Below are positions 26,295-39,767 of a stretch of 64,000 nt of DNA, piece by piece (the first letter of the stretch is position 1; each line of letters begins with the position of its first letter). This DNA is from BOKV01 sp041397525. GTDB taxonomy: Bacteria; Pseudomonadota; Alphaproteobacteria; Rhizobiales; Rhizobiaceae. The DNA lies in assembly GCA_041397525.1 (NCBI GenBank), contig JAWKWL010000002.1:248001-312000 (forward strand), written 5' to 3'. The position numbers and the translations under genes are program-made. A model generated the notes under the pieces. The model did no database searches and was not told the DNA's origin. It saw only the letters and a program-made list of their open reading frames with translations.

Positions 26295-27646
26295 GCGGAC
26301 AGCCAATGCAACAGCCGGTTTTGCTGATCGATGACGATCACGATCTTCGCCACGCCCTGAAACAGGGATTGGAACTCGAAGGCCATCTTGTTGTCGATTT
26401 CCCCGGCGCTGACGAGGCTTTGGTACAGGTCAGCCGCGCCTTCGCCGGTGTGGTGGTTTGCGACATTCGAATGCCGGCAACCGATGGCATGACCTTTCTG
26501 TTGAAGGCGCTGGCCATCGACCCGACTTTGCCCGTGATCCTGATAACCGGTCATGGCGACGTGCCACTTGCCGTCAGCGCAATGCGCGAGGGAGCCTATG
26601 ACTTTCTCGAAAAGCCGTTCTCACCAAGTCGCCTGTCTGGAATTGTGTTGCGCGCACAGGAGAAGCGCCGCCTTGTGCTTGAAAACCGGATATTGCGCGA
26701 AAGCCTTCCCGGCGGAGAGGCCATTGATGACATGCTTGTCGGCAATTCCCGCGCAATGGTCCGGCTGCGTGCAGAAGTAAGGGCAATTGCAGACACGGAG
26801 GCTGATGTTCTGGTGAACGGCGAGACCGGCTCTGGCAAGGAAGTCGTGTCCCGGGCCATTCACCGTTTGAGCCCGCGCGCCAATGGCCCCTTCGTCGCGA
26901 TCAATTGCGGCGCCTTGCCTGCTGACATCATCGAATCGGAATTGTTCGGACACGAGAAGGGTGCCTTCACCGGCGCGACGGACCGGCGCATAGGCAAGCT
27001 GGAACATGCCAGCGGCGGCACTGTCCTGCTGGACGAAATCGAATCCATGCCGCTGGAATTGCAGGTCAAGCTGCTGCGGGTGATCGAGGACAAATCCATC
27101 GAGCGGCTGGGTTCCAACAAGACGATACCGGTTGATGTCCGCTTTGTTGCTGCCTCCAAGGCTGATCTTGAAAAGGAAAGTACCGCAGGCCGTTTCCGTG
27201 CAGATTTGTATTACCGGCTGAATGTCGTCGCCATCAAGATTCCGCCCTTGCGCGACCACAGAGAGGACATTCCTGACATCTTCTTTCACCTTGCCCGCGA
27301 GGCGCGAGCACGTTACCGGCGTGAGATTCCGGAAATCACACCTGCCTTGATCGCGCAATTGAGAGCCGCGCAATGGCCTGGAAATGTGCGTGAATTGCGC
27401 AATGCGGCTGACCGTTTCGTCATCGGACTGTGGAACGGAGAGGACGAAAGTGAAATTCCCGGCGACCCTCCGCAATCTGCGGACCTGGCCAGCATGATGG
27501 CAACATATGAGCGCGATATCCTCAAGCGCGAACTTGCCCGCAATGAAGGCAGGATCAAGCCGGTCTATGTAACGCTCGGCATTTCCCGCAAGGCACTTTA
27601 CGAAAAAATGCGCAAACATGGCATACAGGCCAGGGATCAGGGCTGA
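26291..27646 (+). CDS. dctD: DctD-type sigma-54-dependent response regulator
   Basis: This 451-residue activator has an N-terminal receiver with phospho-acceptor Asp58 in VVCDIRMPATDG. The AAA+ domain has Walker A GETGSGKE, the sigma-54 contact motif GAFTGA in HEKGAFTGATD, Walker B GGTVLLDEIE and the R-finger region GRFRADLYYRLNV. A Fis-like HTH at the C-terminus ends in VTLGISRKALYEKMRKHGI. It is paired with the DctB-like kinase and lies upstream of a sigma-54 promoter in front of dctP, so activation of the dctPQM operon is the clear prediction. Confidence 0.94.
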   Translation: MSGQPMQQPVLLIDDDHDLRHALKQGLELEGHLVVDFPGADEALVQVSRAFAGVVVCDIRMPATDGMTFLLKALAIDPTLPVILITGHGDVPLAVSAMREGAYDFLEKPFSPSRLSGIVLRAQEKRRLVLENRILRESLPGGEAIDDMLVGNSRAMVRLRAEVRAIADTEADVLVNGETGSGKEVVSRAIHRLSPRANGPFVAINCGALPADIIESELFGHEKGAFTGATDRRIGKLEHASGGTVLLDEIESMPLELQVKLLRVIEDKSIERLGSNKTIPVDVRFVAASKADLEKESTAGRFRADLYYRLNVVAIKIPPLRDHREDIPDIFFHLAREARARYRREIPEITPALIAQLRAAQWPGNVRELRNAADRFVIGLWNGEDESEIPGDPPQSADLASMMATYERDILKRELARNEGRIKPVYVTLGISRKALYEKMRKHGIQARDQG

Positions 27647-27751
27647 GGCACTCCGAAAGCCTGGGTTGATCGTGACCCATTCCTGACGGCCAATGTTACC
27701 TTTTCAACCCATCTATGCTGGGAACATGCCGGTTTTCAGCCCTTTCCCGGT

Positions 27752-27767
27752 TGGCACGACACTTGCA
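27752..27767 (+). promoter_or_regulatory. Sigma-54 (-24/-12) promoter of dctPQM
   Basis: TGGCAC-N5-TTGC at 27752-27766 matches the -24/-12 consensus exactly and lies about 70 nt before the dctP start. It fits activation by the sigma-54 activator encoded just upstream. A GGGTTGA/TCAACCC inverted repeat spans the region from about 27663 to 27710 and could be an upstream activator site, but that part is weak. Confidence 0.9.
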
Positions 27768-27835
27768 ACCACATTTGCAAGCCGGCGGGTGCCGGTGGTT
27801 CAATGTAACTGAAATGACGTCCCAGGGAGGAATTC

Positions 27836-28837
27836 ATGAAGCGTATTCTCGCCGCAGCCGTTACCGCTGCCCTTACCCTTTCCGCCGGCAACGCCCTTGC
27901 CAATTGCGACGATGGTGAAATCGTCATCAAGTTCAGCCATGTCGTAGCCGCTACAGGCCATCCCAAGGGTGACGCCGCCACCATGCTTGCCGACCGCGTC
28001 AACAAGGAAATGAACGGCAAGGCCTGCATGGAAGTATTCCCGAACTCGACACTCTATGATGACGACAAGGTGCTCGAAGCCCTGCTGCTGGGTGATGTTC
28101 AGCTTGCTGCACCTTCTCTGTCGAAGTTCGAAGCATACACGCTGAAATACCGTCTGTTTGACCTGCCGTTCCTGTTCTCCAGCCTGAAGGCTGTCGACAC
28201 CTTCATCCAGTCCGACTCGGGCAAAGGCTTGCTCAAGGTCATGGAACCACAGGGCTATACCGGCCTTGGCTACTGGTCATCGGGCCTGAAGCAGTTCTCG
28301 GCCAACAAGCCGTTGCTGGTTCCATCCGATGCCAACGGCCTCAAGTTCCGCGTTCAGACCTCTGACGTCGCAGTTGCCATGATCGAAGCCATGGGCGCAT
28401 CCGCCCAGAAGCTAGCCTTCAAGGAAGTCTACGGAGCGCTTCAGACCGGCGTCGTTGATGGTCAGGAAAACTCCTGGTCCAACATCTACACCCAGAAGTT
28501 CTTCGAAGTTCAGGACGGTGTGACCGAGACCAACCACCAGCTGCTCGCCTATCTTCTGGTGACATCCACCGAATGGCTCAACGGCCTTGACCCGGCCATT
28601 CGTGACCAGTTCACCAAGATCGTCGACGAAGTCACGATTGCTGCTAACGGCGCAGTCGCAGACACCGAAGCAAAGAACCGCCAGAACATCCTGGATGCGG
28701 GCGGCAAGATCCGCGAACTCAATGGCGAGCAGCGCAAGGCATGGGTCGATGCCATGGCACCGGTCTGGACCAAGTTCGAAGGCGACATCGGCAAGGACTT
28801 GATTGACGCGGCAGTTGCCGCCAACGGCACCAACTGA
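27836..28837 (+). CDS. dctP: C4-dicarboxylate-type TRAP transporter substrate-binding protein
   Basis: This 333-residue periplasmic binding protein has a signal peptide to about residue 22 (AGNALA). It contains the DctP conserved blocks IKFSHVVAATGHPKGDAA, DLPFLFSSLKAVD and NGLKFRVQTSDVAVAM, with Arg172 at the substrate-carboxylate position. EVYGALQTGVVDGQENSWSNIYTQKFFEVQ is also typical. GGGAGG lies upstream of the ATG. It is the first gene of dctPQM, behind the sigma-54 promoter. Confidence 0.93.
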   Translation: MKRILAAAVTAALTLSAGNALANCDDGEIVIKFSHVVAATGHPKGDAATMLADRVNKEMNGKACMEVFPNSTLYDDDKVLEALLLGDVQLAAPSLSKFEAYTLKYRLFDLPFLFSSLKAVDTFIQSDSGKGLLKVMEPQGYTGLGYWSSGLKQFSANKPLLVPSDANGLKFRVQTSDVAVAMIEAMGASAQKLAFKEVYGALQTGVVDGQENSWSNIYTQKFFEVQDGVTETNHQLLAYLLVTSTEWLNGLDPAIRDQFTKIVDEVTIAANGAVADTEAKNRQNILDAGGKIRELNGEQRKAWVDAMAPVWTKFEGDIGKDLIDAAVAANGTN

Positions 28838-28858
28838 CCAACACAAGTCATGACAATT

Positions 28859-28883
28859 GGCAGGGCCGTCAACCGGCCCTGCC
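28859..28883 (+). terminator. Intercistronic hairpin between dctP and dctQ
   Basis: A perfect 10-bp stem (GGCAGGGCCG and CGGCCCTGCC, 5-nt loop) lies 21 nt after the dctP stop and has no T run. It probably blocks 3'-exonuclease decay of the dctP message, or partly terminates transcription, giving more binding protein than permease. The first TRAP operon has a hairpin at the same relative place. Confidence 0.65.
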
Positions 28884-28931
28884 AGGCCAGCCGGAAAGGA
28901 CAGGCTGGCCGCATCAACCGGGGAGGATATC

Positions 28932-29627
28932 ATGTCGGTCTATTGGCCATATCTGGCGCTTGCCATTTTCATATTTCTGTTCTGGCAGGCTGAACGCCGC
29001 TGGCCGCAGGCAATTGCCCGCTTCGAGGAAAACTTCATCGCGATCCTGATGGCCATCATTACCGGCGTGGCCTTTGTCCAGGTTATTGCGCGCTACGGGT
29101 TCAACACCGGATGGGGCGGTGCCCTCGAACTGCAACGCATACTGTTCGCCTGGCTCATCCTTTTCGGCATGAGCTACGGCATTCGCACTTCCTCCCATCT
29201 CGGCGTTGACGCCTTCATCCGCTTGCTCCCACACAAGGCATTCCGCGCTGTCGCAGTCTTCGGCGCACTCGCCGTCCTTCTGTACGCGGTCCTGCTGCTC
29301 AATGCGGGCTGGCTCTCGGTTCTGGGCGTTGATGTCAATACCAACTGGCGCCAGACAGGTGCCGTCGGTTACTGGACCTTCATGTTTGAGCGCGGCACCG
29401 GTCTTGATGATCTGCGCTGGCCCGAGACAATTCAGCATTTCTTTGGCGTACAGGATCGCGTTCAGCGCTGGATCGCCTATGCCATGCTTCCCGTCGGGCT
29501 TTCGCTTCTGGTCTTCCGCGCCCTCCAGGCGGTAGGCGACATCTGGAGTGGCAGACGCGAACTCATTATTGCAGGGCACGAGGCAGAAGACCTCGTTGCC
29601 GAAAACCGCGACGTTTTGAGGGATTGA
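28932..29627 (+). CDS. dctQ: TRAP transporter small permease DctQ
   Basis: This 231-residue integral membrane protein has an initial TM segment (VYWPYLALAIFIFLFWQAERRW), the DctQ core with FEENFIAILMAIITGVAFVQVIARYGF and HLGVDAFIRLLP, and an additional Trp-rich loop (about 140-175) followed by a last helix (MLPVGLSLLVFRALQAVGDI). The GGGAGGATATC ribosome site fixes ATG 28932. It works with DctM, 4 bp downstream. Confidence 0.93.
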   Translation: MSVYWPYLALAIFIFLFWQAERRWPQAIARFEENFIAILMAIITGVAFVQVIARYGFNTGWGGALELQRILFAWLILFGMSYGIRTSSHLGVDAFIRLLPHKAFRAVAVFGALAVLLYAVLLLNAGWLSVLGVDVNTNWRQTGAVGYWTFMFERGTGLDDLRWPETIQHFFGVQDRVQRWIAYAMLPVGLSLLVFRALQAVGDIWSGRRELIIAGHEAEDLVAENRDVLRD

Positions 29628-29631
29628 GACA

Positions 29632-31251
29632 ATGGAAACCGCAATCCTTTTCACCCTTGTCATCGGACTGCTGTTCCTGGGCGTTCCGGTGGCCGTTTCG
29701 CTCGGCCTCTCATCGATCCTCGTGATCGCACTGTTCTCGAATGACTCGATGTCATCCGTGGCGCTTCAGCTGTTCACGGCGGCACAGAACTATACGCTGC
29801 TGGCGATCCCCTTCTTCATCCTGGCGTCTGCATTCATGTCGACGGGCGGCGTGGCCAAGCGCATCATACGCTTTGCAATCGCTACCGTAGGACACTTCCG
29901 CGGCGGCCTTGCCATGGCGAGTGTTTTGGCATGCATGTTGTTTGCCGCCCTTTCCGGATCATCTCCAGCGACGGTGGTGGCAATCGGCACCATTGCAATC
30001 GCAGGCATGCGTCAGGTCGGCTATTCCAAGGAGTTTGCCGCGGGCATCATCGCCAATGCGGGGACACTCGGCATTCTGATTCCGCCATCCATCGTCATGG
30101 TCGTCTATTCCGCTGCCACCAACGTCTCTGTCGGGCGGATGTTCCTCGCGGGCGTCATCCCGGGTATTGTCGCTGGCCTGATGCTGATGGCGGCCATCTA
30201 CATCATTGCGCGCCGCCGCAACCTGCCCTCCGAACCCTGGAAGGGGTTCTCCGAAGTTGTGGCGGGCGGCAAGGAGGCAGGCCTCGGCCTGTTTCTGATC
30301 ATCATCATTCTGGGCGGCATTTATGGCGGCGTGTTCACCCCGACCGAGGCAGCTGCAGTTGCGGCGGTTTATTCCTTCTTCATCGCCCTGTTTGTCTATC
30401 GTGACATGGGTCCGATGAAAGGGATTGCATGGACACTCGACGCGGACAGCAATCGCGCCCGCACCGGTTTCAAGGCGCTGGTCTATGCCCTGTCCTTCTT
30501 CTTTGTCTTCATGATCCTTTCGTTTTTCGCCACGGCCAATTCGGAATCGATCACGGGCGGCCAGCGTGCGATTGCCGGTCTGGTGCTTTCGCTGTTGCTG
30601 ATGGTGGCTTATGCGGTCTGGCGGGACAAGGGATCCAATCCGGCCAATATTCCAGGCTACCTGCTTGCGAGCTGGCCGATCTGGCGGCGCAACCTCTCAC
30701 TGATGGGCCGCAATTTTCTTTCCGCATTCCTCAACGATGAAACCCGAAAGGTCATGGTCGACGCTGCCCGTACGACGCTGATGCTGATGTTCATCATTGT
30801 CAACGCATTGCTGTTTGCCCATGTCCTGACATCGGAGCGGATACCGGATGCAATCACGGCGCTGATGCTGGATTATGGTTTCAACTGGTTCACCTTCCTG
30901 ATTGCCGTCAACCTGCTGCTGCTGCTGGGCGGCCAGTTCATGGAACCTTCCGGTCTGCTGTTGATCGTGGCACCGGTCGTTTTCCCGATTGCCATGGAAT
31001 TGGGCGTTGATCCGGTCCATCTCGGCATCATCATGGTCGTCAACATGGAAATCGGCATGATAACGCCGCCAATCGGGCTGAACCTGTTTGTTACCTCAGG
31101 CATTACCGGCATGAGCCTGGTGCAGGTGGTAAGGGCGGCGGCACCCTTTGTCGGCGTGCTGTTCCTGTTCCTGATCCTCGTCACCTATCTGCCGATCATG
31201 TCGACCTGGCTGCCTTACGCCCTGATGGGTCCGGAAATCGTCACCCGGTAG
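29632..31251 (+). CDS. dctM: TRAP transporter large permease DctM
   Basis: This 539-residue permease is longer than the usual about 425. The N-terminal part has LLAIPFFILASAFMSTGG, LFAALSGSSPATVVAIGTIA and AGTLGILIPPSIVMVVYS. The C-terminal part has GGQFMEPSGLLLIVAPVVFPIA and IGMITPPIGLNLFV. An insert of roughly 110 residues (about 265-385) with two or more hydrophobic segments (VYALSFFFVFMILSFFATA; AIAGLVLSLLLMVAYAVW) separates them. This enlarged form is known in some C4-dicarboxylate TRAP systems. It couples solute import to the Na+ or H+ gradient. Confidence 0.93.
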   Translation: METAILFTLVIGLLFLGVPVAVSLGLSSILVIALFSNDSMSSVALQLFTAAQNYTLLAIPFFILASAFMSTGGVAKRIIRFAIATVGHFRGGLAMASVLACMLFAALSGSSPATVVAIGTIAIAGMRQVGYSKEFAAGIIANAGTLGILIPPSIVMVVYSAATNVSVGRMFLAGVIPGIVAGLMLMAAIYIIARRRNLPSEPWKGFSEVVAGGKEAGLGLFLIIIILGGIYGGVFTPTEAAAVAAVYSFFIALFVYRDMGPMKGIAWTLDADSNRARTGFKALVYALSFFFVFMILSFFATANSESITGGQRAIAGLVLSLLLMVAYAVWRDKGSNPANIPGYLLASWPIWRRNLSLMGRNFLSAFLNDETRKVMVDAARTTLMLMFIIVNALLFAHVLTSERIPDAITALMLDYGFNWFTFLIAVNLLLLLGGQFMEPSGLLLIVAPVVFPIAMELGVDPVHLGIIMVVNMEIGMITPPIGLNLFVTSGITGMSLVQVVRAAAPFVGVLFLFLILVTYLPIMSTWLPYALMGPEIVTR

Positions 31252-31290
31252 CCCCGGCTACTACCAGGACTTCCGCGCTGCACCACTGCA

Positions 31291-32553
31291 TTACAGAACG
31301 AGGATGGCGCGGAAGTCGTTTACATTGGTGCCGGTCGGCCCTGTCACGAAAAGCTCACCAGTCAGGTTGAACGCCGACCAGGCGTCATTGTTTGCCAGCA
31401 GGCCAAGCGGATCTCCGCCATTGGCGCGCATTCTGGTGGTGCTTTTTCCATCACAGAACGCACCGGCATTGTCCTGTGAGCCGTCGATTCCGTCTGTGTC
31501 GGCGGCCATGGCATGAATCCCGTCCACACCCTCAATCCCGATTGCAAAAGACAACAGGAACTCGCTGTTGCGTCCACCCTTGCCATTGCCCTTGATGGTT
31601 ACGGTCGTTTCCCCGCCGGAAAGAACGACCGCCGGCCTGCGGAAGGGTCGGTGCTTCTGCAACATCTGCAATGCTATCGCCGCATGCATCTTTGCGATCT
31701 CGCGCGCCTCACCTTCGATGGCATCGGATAGAATATGCGCATCGAGTCCCAAAGCCTTTGCGCGCTCCGCTGCGGCTTGCAGCGAGACACCCGCTGAGGC
31801 GATAACCCTTGTCTCGTGGCCCTTGAAAACCGGATCGTCCGGCAGTGGCGGAGTAGCAGCGTCGCTGGCGATATGGTCAAGCATTGCCTGCGGCAGTGAG
31901 ATGCCATAATGGCTGATCGCATCCAGCACCGAGTTTGTCGTGACATAATCCGCAACTGTTGGCCCAGAAGCCACCTGTGCGGGGTCGTCGCCTGGAATAT
32001 CCGACACAACCAGGCTGCATACTCGGGCGGGCCAGGCCGCAGCTGCGAGCCGGCCGCCCTTGATCCTCGAAAACCGCTTGCGGATTGCGTTCATTACCGT
32101 GATCGGGGCACCGCAATCGAGGAGCATTTTGTTGAGAAGTTTTTCGTCTTCCAGGCTGAACCCCGCTGGTGGAGCCGGGAGAAGCGCCGATCCGCCACCG
32201 CAAACGAGCGCAACGACCAGATCTTCGCTGGTCAATCCCTGTACCGCTTCAAGCATTCTGCTTGACGCCACCATGCCAGCTTCATCGGGAACCGGATGGC
32301 TCGCCTCCAGCACTTCAATGCTGCGGCATGCGGTGCCATAGCCATATCGCGTCACCACCACACCGCTGACGGGTCCGTCCCAGACATTCTCGAAAGCCGC
32401 AGCAAGCTGCGCCACTCCCTTGCCTGCACCAACGACAATCGTGCGCCCTTTGGGCCTCGATGGAAGATTGCCAACCAGCGCGCGGGCCGGATCGGCAGCA
32501 TCAACCGCCGAATTGAACAGCGAAACCAGAAAGCCGCGAGGATTGTCCACCAT
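31291..32553 (-). CDS. Glycerate 2-kinase family protein (DUF4147/MOFRL; TtuD/GckA-like)
   Basis: This protein of about 420 residues would phosphorylate glycerate to 2-phosphoglycerate. The DUF4147 N-terminal domain has VVGAGKGVAQLAAAFE, CGGGSALLPAPP, NAIRKRFSRIKGGRLA and VSDIPGDDPAQVASGPTV. The MOFRL C-terminal domain has VLSGGETTVTIKGNGKGGRNSEF, AADTDGIDGSQDNAGAF and TGPTGTNVNDF. Older annotation calls such proteins hydroxypyruvate reductase. ATG 32553 with AGGTGG upstream is preferred to the GTG at 32559. Divergent from a PfkB kinase. Confidence 0.9.
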   Translation of the reverse strand: MVDNPRGFLVSLFNSAVDAADPARALVGNLPSRPKGRTIVVGAGKGVAQLAAAFENVWDGPVSGVVVTRYGYGTACRSIEVLEASHPVPDEAGMVASSRMLEAVQGLTSEDLVVALVCGGGSALLPAPPAGFSLEDEKLLNKMLLDCGAPITVMNAIRKRFSRIKGGRLAAAAWPARVCSLVVSDIPGDDPAQVASGPTVADYVTTNSVLDAISHYGISLPQAMLDHIASDAATPPLPDDPVFKGHETRVIASAGVSLQAAAERAKALGLDAHILSDAIEGEAREIAKMHAAIALQMLQKHRPFRRPAVVLSGGETTVTIKGNGKGGRNSEFLLSFAIGIEGVDGIHAMAADTDGIDGSQDNAGAFCDGKSTTRMRANGGDPLGLLANNDAWSAFNLTGELFVTGPTGTNVNDFRAILVL

Positions 32554-32676
32554 TGCCACCTGTTGTTAACATTGCCGGGTCTGCGATCATACAAACCTGT
32601 TTCCGACGCCGCGCATCCATGCCACAAAATTGAAAAACACTTCAATCGTCCATCATTGCCGGAGAGGAATTGTTTC

Positions 32677-33549
32677 ATGGCCATTCTGAATGTCGGTTCG
32701 ATCAATATCGACGGTTTTTACCGTATTCCAGCCATTCCACAGCCCGGTGAAACAATCTCCGCATTGGACTATACGGAAACACTGGGTGGCAAGGGCCTGA
32801 ACCAGTCCTTCGCGGTTGCGCTGGCAGGCGGCAAGATACGGCATGCCGGCGCAATCAACCGCGCCGATACATTCATCATCGAGGCAATGTCGTCAGTGGG
32901 TATCGACTGCACTCATGTCGCAAGGCTCGATGACCATCCAACGGGCCGCGCGGTGGTGATGGTCGCAAGTGACGGCGAGAATGCAATTGTTCTCAATTCC
33001 GGCGCGAACCACCAATTGCCGGACGCGGAAATTTCGTCCGCAATCGCAGGGATGTCGGTTGGTGACTGGCTGTTGGTCCAGAATGAAACCAATGCCACCG
33101 CCTCCGCAATCAGCAAGGCAAGATCGGCCGGACTCAAGATCGCCCTTGCTGCCGCCCCCTTTGTGGCCTCAGACATCTTGCCGCTTCTGCCGTCCACCGA
33201 CCTGCTGATGGTCAATGAGGTCGAGTATGCACAACTTTGCGCAGCCGAACCGTCACTGGTGTCGGATGGCAGCAAGACCGTGCTGATTACCCGGGGCAGC
33301 CAGGGTGCCGAATTGCGCAGCAATGCAAAAACCATAACCGTGCCAGCCCATGCCGTTGACGTTGTTGACACGACGGGCGCGGGCGACACTTTCACCGGAT
33401 ATTTGATTGCCGCCCTGGATGCCGGGGAAGACCCGGAAAGGGCCTTGCGTTTGGCATCAGCCGCCGCGGCGGTCAGCGTAACCCGCAACGGAGCGGCTGC
33501 CTCCATCCCCTCAATGGCCGAAGTCACCGGGTTTCTCGCGCGTGTTTGA
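32677..33549 (+). CDS. PfkB-family carbohydrate kinase (ribokinase-like)
   Basis: This 290-residue sugar kinase has the first PfkB signature LGGKGLNQSFAVALAGG near residue 35-50 and the second signature, VVDTTGAGDTFTGYLIA, with the catalytic Asp in GAGD. It is close in length and order to ribokinase (RbsK). No ribose transporter is adjacent. ATG 32677 with GGAGAGG upstream sets the start; the open frame upstream is not coding. Possible substrates are ribose, deoxyribose or fructose. Confidence 0.87.
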   Translation: MAILNVGSINIDGFYRIPAIPQPGETISALDYTETLGGKGLNQSFAVALAGGKIRHAGAINRADTFIIEAMSSVGIDCTHVARLDDHPTGRAVVMVASDGENAIVLNSGANHQLPDAEISSAIAGMSVGDWLLVQNETNATASAISKARSAGLKIALAAAPFVASDILPLLPSTDLLMVNEVEYAQLCAAEPSLVSDGSKTVLITRGSQGAELRSNAKTITVPAHAVDVVDTTGAGDTFTGYLIAALDAGEDPERALRLASAAAAVSVTRNGAAASIPSMAEVTGFLARV

Positions 33550-33639
33550 CAGATGTTCCGCTGCACACAATACCGCGCTGCCCTTCGAATTCCTGTCGCC
33601 CTGCCGCCAGGAAACAATCTCTTGCCACCTGCTGAAAAA

Positions 33640-33672
33640 TGAAAAAACCCCCTGAAAGCGGGCTCGATTGAA
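33640..33672 (-). terminator. Probable transcription terminator of the rRNA operon
   Basis: On the minus strand, after the initiator tRNA gene, there is a GC-rich CCCGC / GGGGG segment followed at once by TTTTTT. The stem is short and imperfect, so this is a moderate call for the end of the rrn transcript. Confidence 0.45.
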
Positions 33673-33690
33673 AGGTTCGTCATTCGTATT

Positions 33691-33768
<78 letters not shown>

Positions 33769-33882
33769 GAAATCAAACGCTTGAAAGCGAAAAAGGCCGC
33801 CGCCAAAACCATGTCTGGCAGACGGCCTTGAATGAGCTGAGTACATCGTGGAGAAGATTTCGTGAAACTCATGCATTTTGCA

Positions 33883-34000
33883 GACCTGGCAGCGACCTAC
33901 TCTCCCGTGCCTTAAGACAAAGTACCATCGGCGCAGAGGCGTTTCACGACCGAGTTCGGAATGGGATCGGGTGCAGCCACCCCGCCATAACCACCAGGTC
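33883..34000 (-). rRNA. rrf: 5S ribosomal RNA
   Basis: A segment of about 118 nt, starting GACCTGGTGGTTATGGCGGGG and ending GCCAGGTC on the minus strand, has complementary ends and internal conserved blocks such as GATCCCATTCCGAACTCGG and GGGAGAGTAGGTC. Ends are approximate by a few bases. Confidence 0.95.
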
Positions 34001-34047
34001 GGCAAAAGGCATGAAACTGGTCTTTTCATTGAAAACAAACATGTAGC

Positions 34048-36901
<2,854 letters not shown>

Positions 36902-37186
36902 ATTGATGGTCATGACAATGTTAGATTTTGTTTTTCATTCTGATCAGCAAGCCTCGGCAGCCCGCTGATCAGGAAAGACCAGTTTCACGATATGTCCGGT
37001 TGCGCGCGGTCAGGCGACACAAACATAATGGCAACGGGGTGGCGCCCCATCACCGCGTCCTGGCAAGCCAGGACCCGAACAAATCTTCTCTTCACGATGT
37101 ATGCAGAACAGGCAGCATGCAAAGCATGCTGCAAACTTTTTCCCGGACGGAATCTCAGCGGCAATCACTCGCCAGCTCACAGTTTA

Positions 37187-37263
37187 TGGTGGAGCCGGAC
37201 GGGATCGAACCGACGACCTCCTGAATGCAAATCAGGCGCCTCTCCCAACTGAGCTACGGCCCC
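37187..37263 (-). tRNA. tRNA-Ala (TGC)
   Basis: The cloverleaf starts GGGGCCG with anticodon TGC in a CCTGA/TCAGG stem, T-arm GTCGG TTCGATC CCGTC-like, and encoded CCA. The D-arm reads GCTC...GAGGC, one nucleotide longer than the usual GCTC...GAGC, making the gene 77 nt. It is the second spacer tRNA between 16S and 23S. Confidence 0.95.
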
Positions 37264-37342
37264 ATAATGCACCGCGCCACTCTGCGCAGGATAATCCGGT
37301 TGTCATGACCCAAAGGCTCACGCCGGACTGGGCGAAGCGATT

Positions 37343-37419
<77 letters not shown>

Positions 37420-37600
37420 CAAATCACAAGGGGACCCATATGAACCATTCATGTGAACGCTTCATTAAAGCCCGGCTGGAGTGTCGTTTTCCGTCGAAGA
37501 AAGAGAACGAAGGGGGCGGATCCTGCTATTTTCGATGCTAGCGTGACTCGCTGCATCTTTGTTCTGAAGAGTCCGATAGAAGCAAGCTTCCTGAAGGAAC

Positions 37601-39088
<1,488 letters not shown>

Positions 39089-39340
39089 AAACTTGAGATT
39101 TTGATCGGCTAATAAGCCATGCGCATTGCATGTCTGGTCACGCATTTAAAACCGCTGCTTTCGCAGCGATAATTGACGAGAAACATATCACACCATCGAC
39201 AACGATCGGAAAACCGTCGCCGACGTGTTTGTAACATTCTCGAAACGTATAGCCAAAAGTCTCTTCGGACATCGCGGTCGAAGGAATAACGACCCCGTGT
39301 CCAGCAGGAACTCCGCCACCCACGTTTCTCTTCTTCATAT

Positions 39341-39357
39341 TCACTTGTCAAAGAACC
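39341..39357 (-). promoter_or_regulatory. boxA antitermination element in the rRNA leader
   Basis: The minus strand reads TTCTTTGACAAGTGA, close to the boxA element of rhizobial rRNA leaders, which recruits Nus factors to prevent premature termination. It lies about 155 nt downstream of the predicted start site and about 250 nt before 16S. Confidence 0.7.
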
Positions 39358-39512
39358 GGCACCGCGACGCGGTAACGTGCTGCCAAACACTGTCCCTGCA
39401 AGCAGGAATGGGGCTCGGCAGCCCTTCGAAAAACGCACCTTCGTGCTATCTCTGGAGTTACAAGAGCGAGCGATGTTGTCGCCAGCGGCGCGCCGCCCTC
39501 GTTGATGAGCGG

Positions 39513-39542
39513 TTTATAGGCCCCTACCCTTCCGACTGTCAA
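39513..39542 (-). promoter_or_regulatory. rRNA operon promoter
   Basis: On the minus strand TTGACA (39542-39537) is followed after 17 nt by CTATAA (or after 18 nt by TATAAA), then by a GC-rich stretch. This matches strong rhizobial rrn promoters, with an AT-rich upstream region that could act as an UP element. Confidence 0.75.
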
Positions 39543-39767
39543 CAAGGAAAATCACAAAAAACGAACTTTTTGCATCAAGGCCGTCCGCCATGACTTTATA
39601 TAATACACGAACAAATTTTTGCCCCATATTTCCCCTTTTTCGCCAGTCGTAGACCGCGAAAAGCCTGTCGAGAACGATCAGGCAGGTTCTGGCACTGGAC
39701 TCAAGGCTCCAAATTTCCGTAAATATGTTCGACTACCGCATAAAAAAGTCAGGATTTTTTCTCACCA

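Larger units (their letters stand above)
39089..39767. other. 679-bp region: rrn leader and promoter, then upstream region of the M23 gene
   Basis: No protein gene is supported here. The part nearest 16S is the rRNA leader, with a boxA at 39341-39357. The rrn promoter lies at 39513-39542. From 39541 to 39767 the sequence is AT-rich and presumably holds the divergent promoter of the M23 peptidase gene; no clear -35/-10 pair could be assigned for that gene. Confidence 0.7.

Noticed and set aside
26621..27619. A 332-codon open frame antisense to the dctD-like gene
   Set aside because: It is covered by a complete sigma-54 activator with all motifs; no ribosome site or known domain is seen.
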